From: Globisporangium splendens
Lineage: Eukaryota > Oomycota > Peronosporomycetes > Pythiales > Pythiaceae
DNA length: 64,000 bases
Assembly: GCA_006386115.1 (NCBI GenBank)
Contig: VFIW01000103.1
Span: 1-64,000 of the forward strand
Direction: 5' to 3'
Shown: piece by piece, positions 1 to 10,802 of the stretch
Position numbering within the stretch: the first letter of the stretch is position 1
How the letters are laid out: each line of letters begins with the position of its first letter
Made by a program: the position numbers and the translations under genes
Notes under the pieces: generated by a model
Told to the model about the DNA's origin: nothing
Database searches by the model: none
Seen by the model: the letters and a program-made list of their open reading frames with translations, nothing else

Positions 1-270
1 TTTCCCAAGTAGGAACCATCACTCAGTACTGATTAGTACATGGATGTTATCACTCTGTACTGATTAGTACATGAGAACAACATTCTGCACTGATCAGCAC
101 AGATAACACTCGTGACGTCATCGAATGACGTCACACGTGCATGTGGGGACTGTATTACCGTAATCCCTTTGTTATTTGTGTCTCCACAATGCACGCTGAA
201 AGTGGTGTGTGACACACTAGATCTGGGAACAGATCCACCTTCATGTAATGGCTGGTTATGGCCCATTACA
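1..270 (-). repeat. LTR end (same family as the LTRs at 9115 and 21146)
   Basis: The block ends at 244-270 with the imperfect palindrome TGTAATGG...CCCATTACA, which also closes the LTRs at 9115-9508 and 21612-21633. The next base (271) is the interior of an unrelated gypsy pol gene, so this LTR, or an element truncated by the window edge, was inserted there. It holds three spaced copies of a 14-base near-palindrome (26-39, 57-70, 87-100) and two TGACGTCA sites (113-120, 126-133), as expected of an LTR promoter. The strand follows the minus-strand family member at 9115-21633. The start of the LTR is outside the window. Confidence 0.6.
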
Positions 271-1159
271 CAAGCAAGCTCAAGAGCGCCAGAAGAAATA
301 CTACGACAGGAAGCGTCGCGAAGTGGAATTTAACGCTGGCGATCTCGTTATGTTAGATACGAAGAATCTACCCTTGAAGACGGTCGCTCAAAGCACCTCT
401 CTCCAAAAGGCGAAGTTGGCAGCGAAGAAGGTTGGACCGTTTAAGATCGACTCAATGGTGAACAAGAATGTGGCTCGATTGGTGTTGCCTCCAAACATGA
501 AGCGCTTGCATCCAGCGTTCAATGTGGAGTTGCTTAGCCACTACGTTGAGAATCCAACCAAGTTCCATTCAAGACCAATTCCGAAGGCAGCCCCCGTGAT
601 CCTCGACGACGAGACTGGTGAGGCTCTGCACGTTGTGGAAGCATTACTTCGCAGTAAAACCCACAACCGCCAACGAATGTGGTTGGTCAAGTGGCTCGGG
701 TATCCTGCGCACGAGAGTACGTGGGAATACGAGAAGAACATCCGCCATGTTTCGCATTGGAATCGACTCCTTCAAGAGTTTCAAGACTCCCAACGCGAAG
801 TCAAGTCTGGGGGGATGTCACGTGTGCCTGACCTCGAGTCCGAGGTCAGGCTCTCATTCATATGTAACACTAATATATGCAGTCATATGGAACTAGTCAG
901 ATAAAAATACAGGTGCAGGTGGGACACCTGGATAGGAAGAAAAGTCGAATCAGTTGAAGAAAAGGATAGGCATGCATGCAGGGAGGCTTAGACGTAGCGC
1001 TAGCGAACTAAGTCTTCCATTCAATTCACTTTCCAATTTGCCATCAAGTTGCCACCTCCTCCTCCGAGTCCAAGCCATCGTCCCCGACTTTCAGCCAATC
1101 AAGTTCCGACTTTCCGGCTTTCGACCAATCATATCTAAAGAAGACCCCAAACCGTTAAA
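271..1159 (+). mobile_element. Truncated Ty3/gypsy chromovirus, 3' end of pol plus 3' LTR
   Basis: Positions 271-1159 match 19913-20843 of the complete plus-strand element almost base for base. The open frame (271-904) encodes the integrase C-terminal region and a chromodomain (RMWLVKWLGYPAHESTWEYE), normally used to target integration to modified histones. A G-rich polypurine tract at 808-815 precedes the LTR, which runs from TGT at 816 to CGTTAAA at 1159 (the expected terminal ACA is mutated). Everything upstream of the integrase tail is missing, cut off by the LTR at 1-270, so the copy is dead. Confidence 0.85.
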
Positions 1160-1164
1160 GTTTG

Positions 1165-1298
1165 TTCCGACGATTTCGCAGAATGCCAAATACGATTGAG
1201 TTTTTGTATGAACATTTTAACCCCTATCTGCTAAAATGTCGGATCGATCGTTCCGACAAATAACCTCAAATAGAGAGATGCGTTCCGACAATATCAAG
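1165..1298 (-). repeat. Isolated copy of the Crypton terminal repeat
   Basis: About 134 bp match, in inverted orientation and with only a few differences, the end of the Crypton at 23437-23569. The block contains three GTTCCGAC-type motifs (near 1164, 1250 and 1282). It directly abuts the gypsy LTR end at 1159. It is either the end of a lost Crypton or a solo end left after excision. Confidence 0.65.
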
Positions 1299-1854
1299 TG
1301 AAATATGCATTATTTTTAAATAAGTAGTACCCGGGGTTTTGATATCTTTGACAGCACTGTTTTTTGCAGGATCAAAAGCCGGTTCTCCAATCAGAATCGC
1401 GTATTTGCTTCGGGTTAGGAAAATGCATGGACAGGACACAATCCTGGCCTTGGCAATTGAACGGCGCGTAGGATAGGATTGGAGGAACGACTTTCCACCA
1501 TCACGTGTCGAAGGGATTGGTCCAGAGGCTAGCACTGTTCTAGCCATTCACTTGTCGCTGCCAGTGGCGTATATGAACCGCCTTTCTAGGAGTCTGTGCG
1601 CTTCCTACATCTATTGCACTCTCTCACGACGGTGCTGATGCGCTCTATCCTCGCAGCACAGCTGGTCTCGTCTTCTTTCTTCTTCATCGTCCATGGTGAT
1701 TGCTTTCACATCCTTTACCGAATTTGTTTTATCTGCAAGGCAACTTGCTGAATGGTGTCGCCCACCCTGCATCAATAGTAGGAGGCGTCATTTCTACATC
1801 TCAGTGTCAACAACGGCATTTTCATATCGACAGTCGCATCATCAAGCGACAAAA

Positions 1855-2246
1855 ATGGAGGAGAGGGCACTGCGCGGAGAGAACTGGGATGAAGAAAGCG
1901 ATGACTTCATGCTGGACCGGCACCTGTATTCTACACGGCGCAAGAGCGCCAATCAATCGATCGTTTGCTTCGCCGTGCCGAATATGACGCGCTGAGCCAC
2001 TTGGACACGGTTTCCATCTTCGCACTGATGGACGAGCGTGAAGCTGCCCGAAATGCACCACGAGAAGAGTGCAAATTGGCACTCCAGGCAGCGCGTGAGG
2101 AGCGGGAACAACAACGACGCGAAGATGCAGCCGAGCGAGAGCGGCAGTGGGCACTTGAAATGGACGAGCGTCGTCGCAGCGAGGAAAACATCCGACGTCG
2201 AGAGGACGCAGAGCGCCGCCGTGTAGAGGAGGAGGAGCACTTATAG
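1855..2246 (+). pseudogene. Charged coiled-coil ORF, possible ORF1 of a PIF/Harbinger element
   Basis: An ATG at 1855 opens a frame (MEERALRGENWDEESDD...) that must shift near 1953-1957 to continue into a long Glu/Arg-rich helix (EEREQQRREDAAERERQW) ending at 2246. The helix is a strong coiled-coil candidate. Many PIF/Harbinger transposons carry a second Myb/SANT-like gene with such a charged tail, and transposase remains lie convergently 400 bp downstream. No Myb domain is recognisable here, so the assignment rests mainly on context. The frameshift makes it a pseudogene. Confidence 0.4.
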
Positions 2247-2669
2247 CGCGTGCTGCAATTACAGGTGACATTGCTAGCGCGAATTCGAGATGGAGGCGAC
2301 GTTAGAAACAACGACAACAACTATTATCAATTGTCTTATCCTACTGAACCCCGAAAAGAGTCTTAATCCAACTAATTCCTGTTTCTCGCACCCTAAAACT
2401 GCACAAGCGAAAAATGTTCTCGAATCGCAGCTGTCGTAGGGATGGTTGGTGTGGCAGTGTCCGCTCCAACTGATTATAAACTTTCGTTACTGAACGTATG
2501 CCTCACTCCCCCAGGCTGCGGAGTCAGGCGATTGCTTTGCTTTTCGTAGCCATCCCCAATCGGCATCCAGGAGAGATATGGTCTAGATCGCCCCCTTTGA
2601 TCGGTGTGATGATTCTCTCTGTGAAGGCGCCACTAACATGGAGAGCGGAACCAGACGCCAACTTCAAAC

Positions 2670-3346
2670 CTAGTCAACACGTAAGATGAGTTGATACTGC
2701 AACAAATGCAGCCACAAAAATAAACCCGTGTATTTACGATAAGCATTGTGAAGTTCTCCATCTGGTGGCTGCTGCACGCGCACGTTATCCCCGTCGACGA
2801 AGCCAATGACCCCGCAACGAGTGGCTCGCACGCATGCGTCGTTTCTGCACAGCAGCACTGGGTTCCAATCGTTGGCCAGAAGATACCAGCACTAGGAATC
2901 TCTCGAAGAGCTGCTTGAAGAGCAACCTCTGCGCGCTTCAACGCCCGTGACATCATTGCGGGTGGCACTGCAAATAGCTCCATCTGCGTCTTGAGTTGCA
3001 CTGCATTGGTGTAGAAATGAAGAAGCACACCATGCTTGTGCGGAATTCTGGGTGGCTTACCGCGTTGGTTTGGCCGACGCTTGACGACACCATGCTTATC
3101 AAAATGAGCAAACAGATCAAACAAATCTGGTGGGGTCGACACCATTGCGAGGAATGACGATGCACACAAGGCGTACCTCGCCAATTCTGTCTGACCAGAC
3201 AAGAGCGAAGGCGAGGACAAATAGTTTCGCGCTCGCAATACTTCTCGAATGCGTAAAAGCAGCGCAAGGTGTCGCTTTCTACGTCTCCTCTGTTGCTGCG
3301 ATGCAAGTGCCAACACCAGTCGATGCAAATGCCAACACCAGTGCAC
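2670..3346 (-). pseudogene. PIF/Harbinger-type (DDE_4) transposase, N-terminal half, frameshifted
   Basis: Reading from 3346 downwards, the frame gives a helix-turn-helix-like segment (LKTQMELFAVPPAMMSRALK) followed by a helix ending in AEVALQAALREI. After a frame change near 2860 it continues as GVIGFVDGDNVRVQQPPDGE. The last block carries the first catalytic Asp region (FVDGxN) typical of oomycete and plant Harbinger transposases. The second Asp and the Glu are absent because homology stops near 2670. It is a broken fragment that probably formed one element with the coiled-coil ORF at 1855-2246. Confidence 0.65.
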
Positions 3347-3499
3347 GAAGCTGCACGCTCGATTTGGTTTTGCCTATTTTTGGGACTGCTTCTCTGCGAA
3401 ATCAACATTCGATTATCCTGGCAAACCGATGATAACGTCACAGTTCGATCTGATTCTTTATGTGGGCAACATAACGGCAGATGTCTATGCATTTATAGA

Positions 3500-5210
3500 G
3501 TTACTGCAAGTATCGATTATTACGAGGTAGGAGGACGGAGGAGAGATGATCCGATCAGTCAACAGCACACCATGACGGATCAAGTCAGCTGAACTGATGA
3601 TTGGTGTGGCGTTGACACACAAAACAATGTCGCCCCTCCTTCTCCACTTGACGGCAATCGCACATTTCAAAATTTGGGACGGGTCAGACGACAGACGGCG
3701 ATCGTCAAGGGGGAATTCTATGACGTCGGACCGAAAGCGATTTTTTACAGAGGAGGAAGTCCAACCACTCTGCAATCTGCTCGGATGGTGGTGGAAGAAG
3801 CGAGCTGGTCAAGTTACCTGTTGCTACACTTGCGTTTTCTCTTCAGATGCGTGGCTGTGCGCTCTGCTGTCGTCCATATTGTTGTCTTCAGGAGCGATGG
3901 CTACGAGCTGATCAGAATGGAATCGAAGCTGGCGGATCCATGCTCTCATTTTTAGATGGACCAGCTCTTTGAAATCTGTGCAGATCGTGACAGATTATTT
4001 GTCTACTGCAAGCCGCAAAGGTGCGACCAAGCCATAGGAGAATACACAATGGACTTGATCGAGCGTCGCCGGCGAAGTGAATGCAATCACCTCGAACTTG
4101 CTAGATTGTTTGCCTTTTGTGAACATCAAGACCATCAAGCAGCTTGGAAATGGAAGGCAAAGCATGCGCTGACTAGGAGCTGCACACGTGCGTGAATTTG
4201 CAGCGTTAAAAGATGTAATGCAGCAAAACAATATCCCACTATCCTCATCCTCATTAACACGACGACCAAGCAGGAGTTTGCAATAATATCGCGATCCAAT
4301 TCGAAGGCACCATCCCACGTTATGTTCCAAACTATTTTGGAAGCGAATTGATGACGTGGTAGCACTGCGCATGACGAACGATTCGAACGCTTGCGCACAA
4401 AAACGTGCCACTTTGTAATTATCATTTGCTTCTATTTATCCATTTCCCATTATCCAGCATAAAAACAAGCAACATTACTGCTAAGACACCTGTTGCTCCT
4501 GCTGCGAGTCTTTCCGGTTGCCTGTTCTCGCGCGGTCCGTATTGATACCTTAGGAGAGGCGATGGCTGTTGACCGTGAATTTGAAATGGAGCCCGGGAAA
4601 TTCAGGGTTCACCTTCCTGATGGACCAGCTCTCAAAGAAATGAAGGAGAATGCAAATTATCCGTCTGACAGCGGGGACCGAAACATATGAGCCAACACGA
4701 AGGACTAGGAAGTCGTGCGTGTTACCCGCCACCTACTGTCTGCTTGGACCCAATCACAGCTTATTTCATATCTTTGTTTGCTTCCCCTCTGGCGAACATC
4801 TAGCCCATCAAGCAAATACTGTCTGCACAGAGAAAGGTGGGGCATACGCTGTGCTAACCAGGAGCTACACACGTGCATGACTCTGTCAAGTTAAGAGATG
4901 TAACGCAGCAAAAAAGAATCCCACTCCCATCATCCTGATCCTCACAACTACGACGACCAAGCAGGAGTTGGCAATAATATCACGCTCCGATTCGAAATCA
5001 CCCTCAAACGACATTTTCCAAACCATTTCGGTGGCGAGTTGAAAACGTGGGCAGCATTGCACTTGACCAACAAGAATTTCAATGACCGGTATGTCCGCAG
5101 AAGCAGGCATCTTTGTAAACATAACCTCCTTCCGCCTAATTCAATTTCTACTTTGCTCGTTTGCTACTTCTTCAAACAACAAACTCAGCACAGCCCCATG
5201 AGAACTAGCT
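3500..5210. repeat. Non-coding stretch with an old tandem duplication
   Basis: No gene can be supported here. Two related units follow each other: about 3955-4390 and 4619-5090. Shared markers are GATGGACCAGCTCT (3955 and 4619), a block ending in CACACGTG (about 4185 and 4870) and GACGACCAAGCAGGAGTT (4261 and 4962). The offset grows from 664 to 701 bp, so the units have diverged by indels. Neither has a conserved open frame. Confidence 0.6.
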
Positions 5211-6770
5211 TTATCTATTCATGATGTGCTCGTAGCGTGCAAGAAATACCTGTGCGCGGTCGTCTGCGCTCTCGTAGTCGTCTGTCTCTTGTAAACTTGG
5301 CTCTCGCACCTTCACAATTTCGGTGGCCAGCATGCACACGCTCGGGAACCGCAAATTCACGACTGCGATCACGTCAGCTAACAAAAATACCGTGACGAGC
5401 GTGATCTGGCACTCCATCGCGCCGTGATCCAGGAGCTTCTGAATCGCAGCACACACCAACTCGCTCGAAGAAGACGCGAGATCGAGAAGCAGCACGGTGT
5501 GGTGCATCAGGTTCAATGGTAAGTGCGCATCCAAAATATGAACCATCGTCGGCACGCTACCATTCATCGCATGCATGACACGAAGGTACCCACTTGGACA
5601 CTCGGGCTCGAGCAAATGGAAAGTGTCTAAAACAGGGCATAACGTGTGCTCCATCGAGATCGCACACGTTGGCGTTGCTCCTCGAAGTCCGTCGAAGCAT
5701 TCGTGATCGCTCACTTGGACTTGAACGTGCTTGATTGGGACGCGCGCGAGCGCTTCTTCGACAAGAGAATGGATCAGTCGGTTCGTGACACGTTGGAATT
5801 CCCGTGGTGCGGTGTTTCGATCGTGTACTTTGGTGAGCAGCATTGCTACGGATCGGCTACAGAGTTGGTGGACCGAGTGGGGTCGAGTTGGACGAGATTG
5901 ACTTGAACCGTATTTATCCGTGGAAGGTATGTGGTCGGAATTGGAGACGGACTGAGTGCGGCTATCGCTTCTTGGTGCTGGCGAAGAAATCTCAGCAGCA
6001 GCTATAATTGGTGAAGAGACACTTTGATGACGATTTCGAATGCGCGCCTTCTTTCTCGTGGCTGTGGCGGATAACACTCGCGGTTTCTTCGGGTGTTTGG
6101 CGTATGGATTCCCTGCTTGGGCACGTGCCATGACGTCGTCGCGGTGTTTGTTCAAATTGCAAATCGCGGCGCGACTCACATTGAATTCTCGCGCGAGCTC
6201 GGCTTGCTTCTCGCCGTTCCCCAGACGCACCAAGATCGCACGGCGGTCGATTTCGCGCAAATACCTTGAATGCTTGGTTAATATCGCTGTCGTCGCTACA
6301 CTCGGCGAGCTCGTTTCGGAGGCAGCGTCCTCAATGATCTCGCCGTCTTCGGATTTCCACGACTGGTCCTCATCCTCCTGCCATTCACTCTCCTTCTCAT
6401 CTCCACTGCCGTTGCTGTTCTCACCGCCATCGTCTGATGCTGGAAGTGCTGATTGGCGCCTTCCTAGTGGCTTGGTATGCAGCAAGGTGAGCCGCTCACG
6501 ATCCGGTCTCAGTTGGTGCAAAGTCGGACTTGTCGCGAGTTCCAACGTGGCATGAGAAGGAGACGTCTCCTGTGGCGACGAGTGCTCGGCGTCCTGACGC
6601 AGCGTGTGAGCTCTGGAAGACCGCCGAGGATGTGGGTCGTGCGCCGAAGCCTCAGCAGCAGCGTCCATTCTGGACAGAGCAGGAGTCTGCCGCATTCTCG
6701 CTTGATGGTTGTTCACTGCTGCGCCTATGTGCATGCCCCTCTCTCGGGTACAAACAGGGCTGATCACCAT
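5211..6770 (-). CDS. HTH + UPRT-like protein, single divergent member
   Basis: The first ATG of the open frame is at 6770, giving 519 residues; ATGs at 6734 and later are alternatives. A disordered N-terminus is followed by the family motif RYLREIDRR at about residue 169, then a helix-turn-helix (NGEKQAELAREFNVSRAAIC) and a basic KHPKKPR segment. The C-terminal half follows the UPRT fold in order: LIHSLVEEALARVP, CAISMEHTLCPVLD and VLLLDLASSSSELV. The last block stands where UPRT binds PRPP but lacks the Thr-Gly-Gly turn, so catalysis is unlikely. It lacks the N-terminal QFPWR motif of the 26-44 kb copies and resembles the 53395 gene more closely. A DNA-binding regulator is inferred. Confidence 0.75.
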   Translation of the reverse strand: MVISPVCTRERGMHIGAAVNNHQARMRQTPALSRMDAAAEASAHDPHPRRSSRAHTLRQDAEHSSPQETSPSHATLELATSPTLHQLRPDRERLTLLHTKPLGRRQSALPASDDGGENSNGSGDEKESEWQEDEDQSWKSEDGEIIEDAASETSSPSVATTAILTKHSRYLREIDRRAILVRLGNGEKQAELAREFNVSRAAICNLNKHRDDVMARAQAGNPYAKHPKKPRVLSATATRKKARIRNRHQSVSSPIIAAAEISSPAPRSDSRTQSVSNSDHIPSTDKYGSSQSRPTRPHSVHQLCSRSVAMLLTKVHDRNTAPREFQRVTNRLIHSLVEEALARVPIKHVQVQVSDHECFDGLRGATPTCAISMEHTLCPVLDTFHLLEPECPSGYLRVMHAMNGSVPTMVHILDAHLPLNLMHHTVLLLDLASSSSELVCAAIQKLLDHGAMECQITLVTVFLLADVIAVVNLRFPSVCMLATEIVKVREPSLQETDDYESADDRAQVFLARYEHIMNR

Positions 6771-6839
6771 CACTCCGGAGCCTCTAAAATTGCATACGCG
6801 AGCCAAAATTTGAACCCCTTCCTACAAGACACAACTTGA

Positions 6840-9114
6840 ATTTATACACTAAATATAAGTTGTAATAGGTAGATTGTCACCATGAACAACAACGGAATGT
6901 AGTATATGCCGAGATGTGCATATTTGGAAGGCATGCTCACGCCACTACCAATTTGATGACATCCAAAAATATGGAAACATTTTGCGAAGAGTTACGGAAT
7001 GGAAGACAAGATCGAGACTGGGAGTCTTGCCGAGATGGAAAAACCGATGGACCATTCTGTATCAGCGACTTCATAATCGTTCGGCATGCCAATTGCTCTC
7101 GTTTTCATAGAGACACCGACTCGGATATGAGATTTTCGTCCGTGATGCCAAGGAGATTCAACAAGTCACTATCCTGTCTCACCTAGGTGGCACACTTGGA
7201 AACGTAGCATGTCATCCTCATGTGGCAATTGGAACGCGTTTCGATATAGCGACCAGCATTCGTGTGCCTGGACAACGTGGCACCGAGTACCTTAGTGACG
7301 AGCCATTAAATTCAAACCACATTCATTTTTTACGACTTGTTCAGATCAGTTACAACATGGAGATCCCCCGCATCTGATTTTCAGCTTTCGTCATTTGTAG
7401 TTAACGCGTCATCTGCGATTGACCTTTTCGCCTTGGCTCCTGATTCTTTGCAAATGCAAGTGTCAACGTTGTTGACTTCTGCAAAAATCCAGATGATCAA
7501 TCGTGTGCAGCTCGTCCTCGACACGTGTTGCTCAGTGTGCTTGTCTTCGTGATGCTATTTTCGTTCCTAAAAAAGACGATCAGCGGGATGATTGGATGGC
7601 TACCTCGCTTGCGAGAATGACGGAAGAAGCGATAGATCGATTCGATATGCACACCGAATCGCGCGAATCACTCGTTTGTGCCTCAGCCTAGTGCCAGCCT
7701 GCGTGCATCGTTGGATTCGAACAAACAAATCTTTCGCAAGTATCGCCGATTCTTACTTGAGCCTCGCGTGAATGTATTTTCAGCCAACTCGATATGCGGA
7801 TGAGATTCTGCTGAATGGACAACATCGCTTCTCCAGACCAGCATGACCAACTTTGTTCTTGATTAATTGGAGCATTAACTGGTGGAACATCCACCAGAAA
7901 CACGAACAGCAGCAGTCAAATCGTGTGTGGTCGATGCGCACCGCATCAGCAGCATTCGATTTGCCGACCATTTCTAGCGTGCAATCAGGAGGGGATCTCG
8001 GAAAGCTGATACGAGATCTTCGGCAATTTCGCTGAAGCCAGTCACAGGTAAGACGGACCAAGCAAATGTCCACGCCAAGACAAACGACACCAGCTGATCT
8101 GCCAGTTGATCGAATTGAACAGATTGATCAGATACTGGTGAGTAGCTGGCAATCACGGACCAGGCTTTCGAAAGATGCTGAATTGCGATTCGCGCAAACT
8201 GATACTGCGCGGCAAATGCGGCTGGAGGAGATGCAATACTGTTGGACTGGATAACGATCGTCTGTATGGTTACTGGGGTATCCCTTCTGGGGTCTTCAAA
8301 TGCACTTGCGCAATGCATATGCTTGCCTGGTCGGGTGCCTGGACTCAGGGACTGGCTTTGAGCCGGTATCTTTGAGCGCAATCAGCCGGGGGGGTTTGAT
8401 TCGACTGTACAGGCAGCACGCTCGCTGCTGCTGCACGCGACTCTGGTCTCTTGAACAGCGCGATACTTACGGATGCCGCTCACAATGCCATCCACTGAAG
8501 ACTCTTCCGAGCAGTTCCACTTCGCACGTGTCTCTTGTTGCGCGATGGCTCGGTTCGTTGGTCGCAGAAGCGATCGCCGACATCGGGTCTCCTCGAACAC
8601 TCAAATGATCTCGCATGGTGGCGGCCGTGGTGCATCAGTGTGTCGCATCTCTTGACGCAGCGTTGCACGTTTAAGTACTTGCGTTTGTCGTTGGCGCGGC
8701 AATGGACGGAGACGCATCGCGATCAAACCGAAGCATCTGTCGTTCGAAGATGCACACTCCATCGTGCTGACCACACAGTTCAATCTTCTGAGACCACCCA
8801 CATATCCATCCTGATTTTTTCACAATCACACAGGGCTTGCTGCACAAGTCTGATCAGACCTCTTTCATCCAATACCCTTCCATATAATATGCATAGAAAC
8901 AAATAGTTTCTGACAGGTTTGAATTTTGATCATATTAACAATTGAATTGGTGCTGTGAGACTTGATCAAGTTGATTACGGTACTGCGAAAAGTGTTTCCA
9001 AGGATGGGAGTGCGTGACACATGTGAGCTATTGAGATTGCATGTTGTGCCAATTGCGGATGTTTTCCTCAATTTACGAGTTTAGATGTTTTTGTTATTTA
9101 CGTTTGACACGCCG
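6840..9114. other. Intergenic, no supported gene
   Basis: Short overlapping frames occur on both strands, but none exceeds about 135 codons or shows a domain I recognise. The stretch may contain worn-out mobile DNA. Confidence 0.5.
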
Positions 9115-9508
9115 TGTAACGGGAATCGCCCATTACACGGCGTACACGTGCGTTGAGGAAGCGCAGGTGAGAGGAAGGGCACAACGGTAACGCTGTGTCC
9201 AAAAGAAGGAAGGGAGCTTTGCGCGATAACGTGCAAAAAGAGAAGTGAATTGAAATCTTAAGGTTTGAAGTGCAAATCTGATGGGTTGTTCCTACGGCGT
9301 CTTCGATTGGTAGATAGTCGGGTGTCCAATCCGACTATCATCCAATGAGATTAAACTTTAATGGAATGTTCTTATTGGCCAAAATGCAAGTGGCTACATA
9401 CAGTGTTGATGGTTTAACGGGTGGGTTTGTAGAGAGTGGTGGAACCCGTGTGGGTATGATCCATACTCTTTGTACCCAAGAACCCATGTAATGGGAAGCC
9501 CCATTACA
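9115..9508 (-). repeat. 3' LTR of the minus-strand gypsy element
   Basis: The 394-bp LTR carries an imperfect palindrome at each end: 9110-9142 (arms of about 14 bases including flanking CGCCG) and 9487-9508 (TGTAATGGG/CCCATTACA). The polypurine tract follows at 9509-9520 on the minus strand (GGGGGGATGA reading towards the LTR). Confidence 0.7.
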
Positions 9509-9706
9509 TCATCCCCCCGTAAAGAGATTGGTCACGTAGAAGCGCGTACGCGACCAATCCCTCTGGATTCTTCTGTGTCCTTTCGTGTTCGGGAGAACTG
9601 AGCGCAGGAGAGAACGCTCTGCGGGCTGGTGTGCCGAGGTGCTGTGCGCCTCAGCAGTAAAGAATTGTCCAAGCGCAGCAACTTGCACGAGGTGAGCTTC
9701 GTACAG

Positions 9707-10795
9707 ATGTCTTCGATCGACAGCGACGCTGTTGACTACGACTCAAGTTGTAAGGAGGGAACTCCTCACAATTCTCCTTTGAAACTCACCACGACGACTG
9801 TCGAGCGTGGTGATCGGGCAGAAGAAGCAAAGCCTTCTTCCGGAGCGAAGCGTTCATTGCCCGCGGCTCTGTTGGATGAGTCTGCGCGGAAAAAACATCG
9901 TGAGGAGGAAGGTCCTCACGGAAAAGCGAGTGGAACCATCGCAGCGATTGACATTTCCGATGATGATGCATCGGATCGCACTGCGGTGGGGAAACTCGCG
10001 CAAGGAGGATTAGCATCAGCTGATCCTGACTTGGTGAATGCAGCGAGAGGTATTCTCTTCTCGCTGGACGTACCCAATGGTGAATTGGATACTGTTGACC
10101 CACTCGAGGGCTTACTCCTCGATGTGGAATCCGAGACCGATGCGCAGGTTACTGCGTCATCGGGGAATAGCGTGTCGCCACGCTATCTCGCCTTTCCGGC
10201 AGAGCAAAAGGATCCGGTGACGGGTCCTTCTGAAGGGATGGATTTCATCCCTTCTAGCTGGAGCCATTTGTGGGCACACAAAATCAATTGGGTTCGTGCG
10301 CATCGTGGCACCAAGCATGGGGGAACTCACGCGCTGTACGATGTGAGCGCTGTCAAGGACGATGACTTCGTCCTTCGACAGAATTTCCATCCCAAGGCAT
10401 GTGAGGAGTTTTACATCGATTTGTTCCATTCGATGCGATTCTTCGACGGTCGGTCGAAGTTAAAGAAGTCTCACAGCGCTGAGAAACAAGCGCTGTTCCT
10501 TTCGCAAGCGTGGAATGCCTTCGTTGTGAATCCCAACGAAGACGCTGCGAAGTGTATCTCTCGATTGCGAGATAATCGGGATAAGTTCCTCCGGCACAAT
10601 GCCTTTATAAAGTTGTTGGCGATCCATGAAGGCTGCATGGATCTTGGTGTTCCGTGTGGTATCAAGACCACACCGGTGGGTTGTCGCATCTGCGCAGATG
10701 ATGCTCCTCAGCTGACTGAGGAGAATTTGCGCGGATACAACGGAATCACGCTTCCTCACGGATTGCAAGATCGAATCCGCGAGTTGTGGAAGTGA
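9707..10795 (+). CDS. Antisense accessory ORF inside a gypsy element, unknown function
   Basis: The first ATG of the frame (9707) gives 362 residues; the frame is open from GTG at 9629. It lies between the end of pol (minus strand, stop at 10803-10805) and the 3' LTR, tail-to-tail with pol with only 7 bases between stops. The N-terminal 150 residues are acidic and Ser-rich with an isolated basic KR/KKHREEE patch. The C-terminal half is globular and Trp/Phe-rich (SWSHLWAHKINWVRAHRG, EEFYIDLFHSMRFFDG) and holds a CGIKTTPVGCRIC cluster that could bind metal. I recognise no family. Antisense genes in this position are known from some plant gypsy lineages (Grande, RIRE2), but I cannot show homology. 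Confidence 0.6.
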   Translation: MSSIDSDAVDYDSSCKEGTPHNSPLKLTTTTVERGDRAEEAKPSSGAKRSLPAALLDESARKKHREEEGPHGKASGTIAAIDISDDDASDRTAVGKLAQGGLASADPDLVNAARGILFSLDVPNGELDTVDPLEGLLLDVESETDAQVTASSGNSVSPRYLAFPAEQKDPVTGPSEGMDFIPSSWSHLWAHKINWVRAHRGTKHGGTHALYDVSAVKDDDFVLRQNFHPKACEEFYIDLFHSMRFFDGRSKLKKSHSAEKQALFLSQAWNAFVVNPNEDAAKCISRLRDNRDKFLRHNAFIKLLAIHEGCMDLGVPCGIKTTPVGCRICADDAPQLTEENLRGYNGITLPHGLQDRIRELWK

Positions 10796-10802
10796 GAGTC
10801 GG

